Shown piece by piece: positions 6,659 through 10,654 of a DNA stretch of 10,654 nt (position 1 is the first letter of the stretch; each line of letters starts with the position of its first letter). The stretch is from Flavobacteriales bacterium UBA6049 (GTDB lineage: Bacteria; Bacteroidota; Bacteroidia; Flavobacteriales_G; Salibacteraceae): assembly GCA_002429085.1 (NCBI GenBank), contig DIYR01000201.1, positions 1 to 10,654 of the forward strand. Direction: 5' to 3'. The notes beneath the pieces were generated by a model. The model saw only the letters and a list, made by a program, of their open reading frames with translations, did no database searches and was not told where the DNA came from. The position numbers were made by a program, and so were the translations under genes.

Positions 6659-6907
6659 ATGGAATTAAAGTTGATGAATGAATATAGCGATAGAGAGCTA
6701 TTAGAACTTATTATGGCTAGCCAAGCACAAATCATGAATCGCTTGAATGAGATGGCTAAGCATATGAAGTTGGAAAATCCAGAACATCCATGGGACCCAA
6801 GTGAAGAAGTAGTAGGAGAAGGAATGTGGGAAACAATTAATGGTGCAAATAACTTGAACGAACAACTTCCAGGTTTAATTCAACAACATCAAACAACTGC
6901 TGAATAA
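6659..6907 (+). CDS. Small acidic protein of unknown function
   Basis: The 82-residue protein is not recognised. Residues about 8-38 (SDRELLELIMASQAQI, then NRLNEMAKHMK) look like one long amphipathic helix with leucine/isoleucine spacing suited to a coiled coil. The rest is acidic and probably less ordered, with a Trp/Pro-rich stretch NPEHPWDPSEE at 40-50 and MWETINGANNLNEQLPGL at 56-73. It has no signal peptide, membrane segment or cysteine. ATG 6659 was chosen; an internal ATG at 6674 (MNEYSD) would give 77 residues. The gene stands alone, with a 371-base spacer before it and a strong intrinsic terminator 25 bases after it. That isolated unit, together with the protein-like composition, supports a real gene. 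Confidence 0.7.
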   Translation: MELKLMNEYSDRELLELIMASQAQIMNRLNEMAKHMKLENPEHPWDPSEEVVGEGMWETINGANNLNEQLPGLIQQHQTTAE

Positions 6908-6932
6908 TTCATAAACTATTCATATTTTGCAT

Positions 6933-6960
6933 AAGGCTCGGAAATCCGAGCCTTTTTTAT
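6933..6960 (+). terminator. Strong intrinsic terminator
   Basis: The perfect 7-bp GC-rich stem GGCTCGG (6935-6941) with CCGAGCC (6946-6952) closes on the tetraloop AAAT and is followed by TTTTTT at 6953-6958. Two flanking A-T pairs extend the stem. It ends the unit of the small gene at 6659-6907 and insulates the methyltransferase. Confidence 0.92.
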
Positions 6961-7018
6961 TTCTCTTTTAACCACACCTTTGAAAACGTATCATTGCACT
7001 CTGTAATACAGATGCAAA

Positions 7019-7744
7019 ATGGAATGGTTTGAAAGTTGGTTTGAATCTCCTTATTATCACACCCTGTACAAAAACAGAAGTGACGAAGAAGCACAACAGT
7101 TTATTGATAGGTTAATTTCTCACCTACAATTGCCACACAATTCTTCTGTGCTTGATCTAGCTTGCGGAAAAGGACGCCACTCAAAGTACTTGCATCAAAA
7201 AGGATTTCGCGTAACAGGTGCAGATTTGTCTTCGTACAACATAGAACAGGCAAGTAAAATGGCTCAAGAGGGTCTTGAGTTCATTCGTCATGATATGCGC
7301 GAAACCATTGCTAACAACACCTTTACGGCAGTGTTCAACTTGTTTACCAGTTTCGGATATTTTGATGATACCAATGACAATATCCTAGTTCTAAAGGCTG
7401 TAAACGAAGAATTAATCAATAACGGAATTTTTGTCATCGATTTCTTAAATCCAATATATGTGGCAAACCGCATGGTAAAAGAAGAAACGAAAACTATTGA
7501 TGGAGTCGATTTCTTAATCAAAAAGAGTATTGATAACGGGTTTATCTATAAATCCATTCAAATTACTGACAGCGCCAAACACTATTCCTATCAAGAACGA
7601 GTTCAAGCCATTACTCAAAAAGAATTAGTAGAGATGCTAGAACAAACTGGTTTTCAACTTGTAGATTGTTTTGGAGAGTATGATCTATCGCCTTTTCAGG
7701 CTGAAAAAAGTTCTCGTTCCATTCTTGTCGCTCAGAAAGCATAA
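7019..7744 (+). CDS. Class I SAM-dependent methyltransferase
   Basis: This 241-residue protein has a Rossmann-type methyltransferase core. Motif I is VLDLACGKGRHS at 44-55, motif II is VTGADLS at 65-71 with Asp69 placed to bind the ribose hydroxyls, HDM at 91-93 marks motif III, and FNLFTSFGYF at 106-115 is motif IV, in the position where the substrate or catalytic residues lie. The N-terminus MEWFESWFESPYYHTLYKNR is a characteristic aromatic-rich start and supports ATG 7019. The C-terminal part (about 160-241) contains YSYQERVQAITQKELVEML and GFQLVDCFGEYDLSPF, the lid or substrate region of the Methyltransf_25-like group. No signal peptide is present, so it is cytosolic. The acceptor is unknown and cannot be inferred from neighbours: it lies between a terminator and a peroxiredoxin that has its own promoter box. 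Confidence 0.9.
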   Translation: MEWFESWFESPYYHTLYKNRSDEEAQQFIDRLISHLQLPHNSSVLDLACGKGRHSKYLHQKGFRVTGADLSSYNIEQASKMAQEGLEFIRHDMRETIANNTFTAVFNLFTSFGYFDDTNDNILVLKAVNEELINNGIFVIDFLNPIYVANRMVKEETKTIDGVDFLIKKSIDNGFIYKSIQITDSAKHYSYQERVQAITQKELVEMLEQTGFQLVDCFGEYDLSPFQAEKSSRSILVAQKA

Positions 7745-7810
7745 CACTACTTAATGGGCATATAAAAAATGATTAACCAAAACGTGCTACATCACACCCC
7801 ATAACACACC

Positions 7811-7818
7811 TATTTTTG
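7811..7818 (+). promoter_or_regulatory. Bacteroidota -7 promoter box upstream of the peroxiredoxin
   Basis: TATTTTTG matches the Bacteroidota -7 consensus TAnnTTTG and lies 31 bases before ATG 7850. No clear TTG -33 element was found at the usual spacing (17-23 bases upstream), where the sequence reads around GTGCTACATC. The call rests on the -7 box and position alone. Confidence 0.5.
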
Positions 7819-7849
7819 TTCGCAATTCAAAACCAATAAATAAAATAAC

Positions 7850-8479
7850 ATGGCAGTATTAGTTGGAAAACAAGCACCAGATTTCTCAGCAGCAGCTGTA
7901 ATCAATGGTGAAGAGATCGTAGAAAACTTTAACCTTTCACAATACAAAGGAAAGTATGTGATCTTATTCTTCTACCCGAAAGATTTCACTTTCGTATGCC
8001 CAACTGAACTTCACGCTTTCCAAGAGAAATTGGAAGAGTTCAAATCTAAAAACGTTGAAGTTGTTGCAGTTTCTACAGATACAGAGCAATCTCACTGGGG
8101 ATGGTTACAATTGTCAAAAGATAAAGGTGGTATCGAAGGAATTACTTACCCAATCGTAGCAGATACTAACAAAACTATCTCTCATAACTACGATGTATTA
8201 ACTGGTGATTTCTACTACGATGAGAACGATCAATTAGCTGCTACAGGTGAAATGGTAGCATACAGAGGTTTGTTCTTAATCGACAAAGAAGGTGTTGTTC
8301 GTCATCAATTAGTAAACGATCTTCCATTAGGTAGAAACGTTGACGAAGCAAACCGTGTAATTGATGCATTACAGTTCTTCGAAGAAAACGGAGAAGTTTG
8401 TCCTGCAAACTGGGAAAAAGGTAAAGAAGGTATGCAAGCTACTCATGATGGTGTTGCAGATTACTTAGCATCTCACTAA
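7850..8479 (+). CDS. Typical 2-Cys peroxiredoxin (AhpC/Prx1 family)
   Basis: This 209-residue thiol peroxidase reduces H2O2 and organic hydroperoxides in the cytosol. The peroxidatic cysteine is Cys50 in FYPKDFTFVCPTELHAF (PxxxTxxC motif, with Pro43 and Thr47 in place), and Arg139 in YRGLFLIDKEG fits the conserved active-site arginine. The resolving cysteine is Cys184 in GEVCPANWEKG. Length and order are those of the Prx1/AhpC group. The eukaryotic-type sensitivity motifs are altered: DKGGIEGI replaces GGLG, and the C-terminus ends DYLASH and not YF, which suggests a more oxidation-resistant enzyme. Phenylalanine codons are TTC in 11 of 12 cases, unlike most neighbours, as in highly expressed genes. 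A -7 box lies upstream and an intrinsic terminator follows, so it is probably transcribed alone. No OxyR site or AhpF gene is seen here. Confidence 0.96.
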   Translation: MAVLVGKQAPDFSAAAVINGEEIVENFNLSQYKGKYVILFFYPKDFTFVCPTELHAFQEKLEEFKSKNVEVVAVSTDTEQSHWGWLQLSKDKGGIEGITYPIVADTNKTISHNYDVLTGDFYYDENDQLAATGEMVAYRGLFLIDKEGVVRHQLVNDLPLGRNVDEANRVIDALQFFEENGEVCPANWEKGKEGMQATHDGVADYLASH

Positions 8480-8500
8480 GTAGATTCTTAACAGTTATAA

Positions 8501-8533
8501 AAGCTCAGCTTCTTAGGAGGTTGGGCTTTTTTT
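8501..8533 (+). terminator. Intrinsic terminator after the peroxiredoxin
   Basis: AAGCTCAGCTTC (8501-8512) pairs over 12 positions, three of them G-U, with GAGGTTGGGCTT (8517-8528) around the loop TTAG. Seven T residues cover 8527-8533. The T-run leads straight into the -33 element of the next promoter. Confidence 0.88.
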
Positions 8534-8564
8534 GGTTTTTACGAAGCGCATTCTACTACTTTTG
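8531..8564 (+). promoter_or_regulatory. Bacteroidota-type promoter for yjdM and the pseudouridine synthase
   Basis: TTTG at 8531-8534 (-33 element) and TACTTTTG at 8557-8564 (-7 element, consensus TAnnTTTG) are separated by 22 bases, within the range for Bacteroidota sigma-A promoters. The -7 box is followed by CGCCCTC and an AT-rich leader to ATG 8583. Transcription would begin about 10-15 bases before the start codon, giving a very short leader. The -33 box overlaps the T-run of the upstream terminator. This placement also argues against a yjdM start earlier than 8583. Confidence 0.75.
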
Positions 8565-8582
8565 CGCCCTCAAATAATTCGA

Positions 8583-8915
8583 ATGGAAAATCTCCCTCCT
8601 TGTCCAGAATGTGGCTCAACTTATACCTATCAATCTGTTATGTTATTGGCTTGTCCAGAATGTGGTCATGAATGGAATCCTGATGAAGTAGTAGAGGATG
8701 GTTCTGTGGTGAAAGATGCCAATGGAACGATTCTTCAAGATGGAGATTCAGTAGTAGTAGTTAAGAATCTACCAGTAAAAGGTGCTCCAAAACCCATTAA
8801 ATCTGGTACAAAGGTGAAAAACATTCGTTTGACCGATGGAGATCACAACATCTCATGTAAAATAGATGGTTTTGGATCTATGGCATTAAAATCAGAATTC
8901 GTAAAAAAGGCATAA
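8583..8915 (+). CDS. yjdM: YjdM (PhnA-like) zinc-ribbon protein
   Basis: The 110-residue product has an N-terminal zinc ribbon with two CPECG knuckles (PPCPECGSTY at 5-14 and LACPECGHEW at 24-33). The C-terminal domain carries VVKDANGTILQDGDSV at 44-59, then KSGTKVKNIRLTDGDHNI at 75-92 and KIDGFGSMALKSEFVKK at 94-110. These blocks match the YjdM family, formerly called PhnA, over its full usual length of about 111 residues. Despite the old name it is not phosphonoacetate hydrolase; the cellular role is not established, although in enteric bacteria it sits near phosphonate genes. No phosphonate genes are present here. The frame is open upstream to 8532, but the promoter at 8531-8564 makes ATG 8583 the right start. 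The next gene begins 3 bases after the stop. Confidence 0.93.
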   Translation: MENLPPCPECGSTYTYQSVMLLACPECGHEWNPDEVVEDGSVVKDANGTILQDGDSVVVVKNLPVKGAPKPIKSGTKVKNIRLTDGDHNISCKIDGFGSMALKSEFVKKA

Positions 8916-8918
8916 GAA

Positions 8919-10637
8919 GTGTTAGAAGAAGCTAAGCAAACAATAGATTTCACTCTTGAAGAACGAGCTGCATATTTCAATCGTTTTCAAACTGATGTAT
9001 CATCTATTCAGCTTCCTTCACTATTTACATTTCCATTTTATTACGATCCTCATCCTCTCTGTCTCCAAGCAATTGAAGAACTAAAACCCATAATCAACCA
9101 AATTCCAACTTCGGTTTACGATTTTGGGCTTGATTCAAATTCGAAACAAGGAATTGGAAAAATGTTTGGGGTCCTGGTTGTTCAAAATGAGCAAGACGAA
9201 TTAGGTTATATAGTTGCCTTTTCTGGAAAGTTAGGACCATATAGTCATCAACATCCATTTGTACCACCTGTATTCAATCGTTTAGCTGAGTCTGGCTATT
9301 TCAAACAGGTAGAAGCTAACATCAATAAAATGAATGCTTCTATTCAGTTAATAGAAGCATCTGAAGAATTAGCCAATGCTCAAAAAGAACTTGAAGATGC
9401 CAAAGCAATTTTCGGTAAACAAGTTTCTGAGGCTAAGGCCGAATTGAAAAGATTGAAGAAAGAACGTAAACAGCGTAGAGCTGAAGCAGCATTAACGTTA
9501 AATGAAATAGAGTTCGCCAAATTCAAAGAAGAACTAGCTAGTGAAAGTATCAATCAACAATTGTGGTTAAAGCACATGCAACATAACTGGCATGAACCAG
9601 TGATTGAAAAAGAAAACCAATTGAAATCACTTACCAATCAGATTGATGATTTAAAAGAGCAGCGCAAAACAACTTCCGCCAATTTACAAGCTTGGTTGTT
9701 TAATCAATATCAGTTTAAAAATGGTGATGATAAAACCAAAGGATTACAACAAATCTTTACTGATTTTGGCACTTACATTCCAAGAGCTGGAGCCGGTGAA
9801 TGTGCTGCTCCTAAACTAATGCAGTTTGCTTATATCAGTGGATGGAAACCTATTTGCATGGCTGAGTTCTGGTGGGGAAGATCGCCAAGTACAGAAATTA
9901 GAAAACACCTACACTTCTACCCTGCATGTAGAACAAAATGTGAACCTATTTTAGGATGGATGCTTCAAGGGTTAGATGTTGAACCCAACCCAATTCTCGA
10001 AGCAGATAGTGATCACCTTTCACTAGAAATCATTCATGAAGATGAAGCAATAATAGTAGTCAACAAACCTTCTGGTTTACTTTCTGTTCCCGGTAAAAAA
10101 TTGATTGATTCAGTTGCAGAACGTATCCAGATGCAATATCCTGATATAACAGGTCCAGTAATCGTGCATCGTTTAGATATGAGCACATCTGGATTGATGG
10201 TTGTTGCACGCAACCAACAAGCGCACAAGTTCTTACAGCACCAATTCATTGAACGCACAACATCTAAACGCTATGTTGCAATTTTAGATGGCGAACTATC
10301 AAGTAAAGAAGGAAATGTTGATTTACCTCTAAGAGTTGATCTTGATAACAGACCTATGCAAATGGTATGTTATGAGCATGGTAAAACAGCAAAGACTAAA
10401 TGGGAATTGATTGAAACAGTAGATGGAAAATCTAGAGTTTATTTCTATCCTATTACTGGCCGTACACATCAACTACGGATGCATGCTTCTCACCCCTCTG
10501 GGTTAAATATGCCGATTGTTGGTGATGATTTATATGGCCTCAAATCGGATAGGTTACACCTTCATGCAGAAAGGTTATCCTTTGCACATCCAACGAGTAA
10601 GGAACGTGTTGAATTCCACGCTCCTGCCCCATTTTAA
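8919..10637 (+). CDS. Long RluA-family pseudouridine synthase with N-terminal extension
   Basis: The 572-residue protein ends in an RluA-type pseudouridine synthase domain (about 368-572). It has EDEAIIVVNKPSGLLSVPG at 374-392, the catalytic VHRLDMSTSGLMVVARN at 416-432 with Asp420 as the nucleophile, and YPITGRTHQLRMHASHP at 510-526 followed by GDDLYG at 535-540. It should isomerise uridine in rRNA or tRNA; the target site is not determinable. The N-terminal 365 residues are extra compared with short RluA. They comprise a globular start (about 30-130), a charged coiled coil (about 145-260), and a conserved-looking module with GAGECAAPKL at 291-300, MAEFWWG at 314-320 and FYPACRTKCEPILGWML at 333-349. 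Long versions of this kind are known in Bacteroidota and gammaproteobacteria. The GTG start at 8919, 3 bases after yjdM and preceded by AAAAAAGG, suggests translational coupling. Confidence 0.92.
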   Translation: MLEEAKQTIDFTLEERAAYFNRFQTDVSSIQLPSLFTFPFYYDPHPLCLQAIEELKPIINQIPTSVYDFGLDSNSKQGIGKMFGVLVVQNEQDELGYIVAFSGKLGPYSHQHPFVPPVFNRLAESGYFKQVEANINKMNASIQLIEASEELANAQKELEDAKAIFGKQVSEAKAELKRLKKERKQRRAEAALTLNEIEFAKFKEELASESINQQLWLKHMQHNWHEPVIEKENQLKSLTNQIDDLKEQRKTTSANLQAWLFNQYQFKNGDDKTKGLQQIFTDFGTYIPRAGAGECAAPKLMQFAYISGWKPICMAEFWWGRSPSTEIRKHLHFYPACRTKCEPILGWMLQGLDVEPNPILEADSDHLSLEIIHEDEAIIVVNKPSGLLSVPGKKLIDSVAERIQMQYPDITGPVIVHRLDMSTSGLMVVARNQQAHKFLQHQFIERTTSKRYVAILDGELSSKEGNVDLPLRVDLDNRPMQMVCYEHGKTAKTKWELIETVDGKSRVYFYPITGRTHQLRMHASHPSGLNMPIVGDDLYGLKSDRLHLHAERLSFAHPTSKERVEFHAPAPF

Positions 10638-10654
10638 TATAACTATTCTATTAC

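Noticed and set aside
7288..7521. Open frame of 77 codons on the minus strand
   Set aside because: It is antisense to the methyltransferase core and has a composition expected from a complementary shadow.
8532..8582. Upstream extension of the yjdM frame
   Set aside because: This stretch contains the promoter boxes, and YjdM homologues begin close to the zinc ribbon, as ATG 8583 does.
10034..10258. Open frame of 74 codons on the minus strand
   Set aside because: It is antisense to the catalytic region of the pseudouridine synthase, with no family match that I recognise.
1..10654. CRISPR array, tRNA/rRNA genes, insertion sequence or phage genes
   Set aside because: No regularly spaced repeats, tRNA-like cloverleaf, rRNA sequence, transposase or phage protein was seen in the window.

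Overview
The window looks like the chromosome of a low-GC member of the Bacteroidota, probably flavobacterial or a relative. The support is: a protein with a C-terminal type IX secretion (T9SS) sorting domain at 4550-5881; two matches to the Bacteroidota promoter -7 box TAnnTTTG (7811-7818 and 8557-8564); A-rich leaders with little Shine-Dalgarno signal before most starts; and AT-rich composition throughout. Every gene I can support is on the + strand.

Left part (1-4250) looks like an accessory metabolic or detoxification neighbourhood. It holds the 3' end of an alpha/beta hydrolase cut by the window edge, a complete exported paralogue with a cysteine in the nucleophile position (540-1529), a short-chain dehydrogenase/reductase (1629-2573), a small four-helix membrane protein (2692-3171) and an AraC-type regulator (3321-4250). 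An AraC regulator beside an SDR and hydrolases suggests local control of a small-molecule conversion, but no substrate can be read from the sequence. The spacers on both sides of the complete hydrolase carry short protein-like open frames (about 412-525 and 1531-1608) that look like tails of lost genes, so this part seems to have been rearranged.

Middle part (4251-6907) holds a T9SS-exported beta-propeller-like protein, then after 37 bases a lipoyl/biotinyl-fold protein whose modifiable lysine is missing. A 371-base gene-free spacer with a 9-bp inverted repeat follows, and then an unrecognised 82-residue protein closed by a strong intrinsic terminator.

Right part (7019-10637) looks like core genome: a class I SAM-dependent methyltransferase, a typical 2-Cys peroxiredoxin with highly expressed-type codon use, a terminator that runs directly into a clear Bacteroidota promoter, then yjdM (PhnA-like zinc ribbon) and a long RluA-family pseudouridine synthase 3 bases apart, probably one operon.

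I do not see a convincing new multi-gene system. The items most worth a second look are the lysine-less lipoyl-fold protein, the gene-tail remnants around the hydrolase, the uncharacterised N-terminal half of the pseudouridine synthase, and the 6288-6658 spacer with its orphan small gene.
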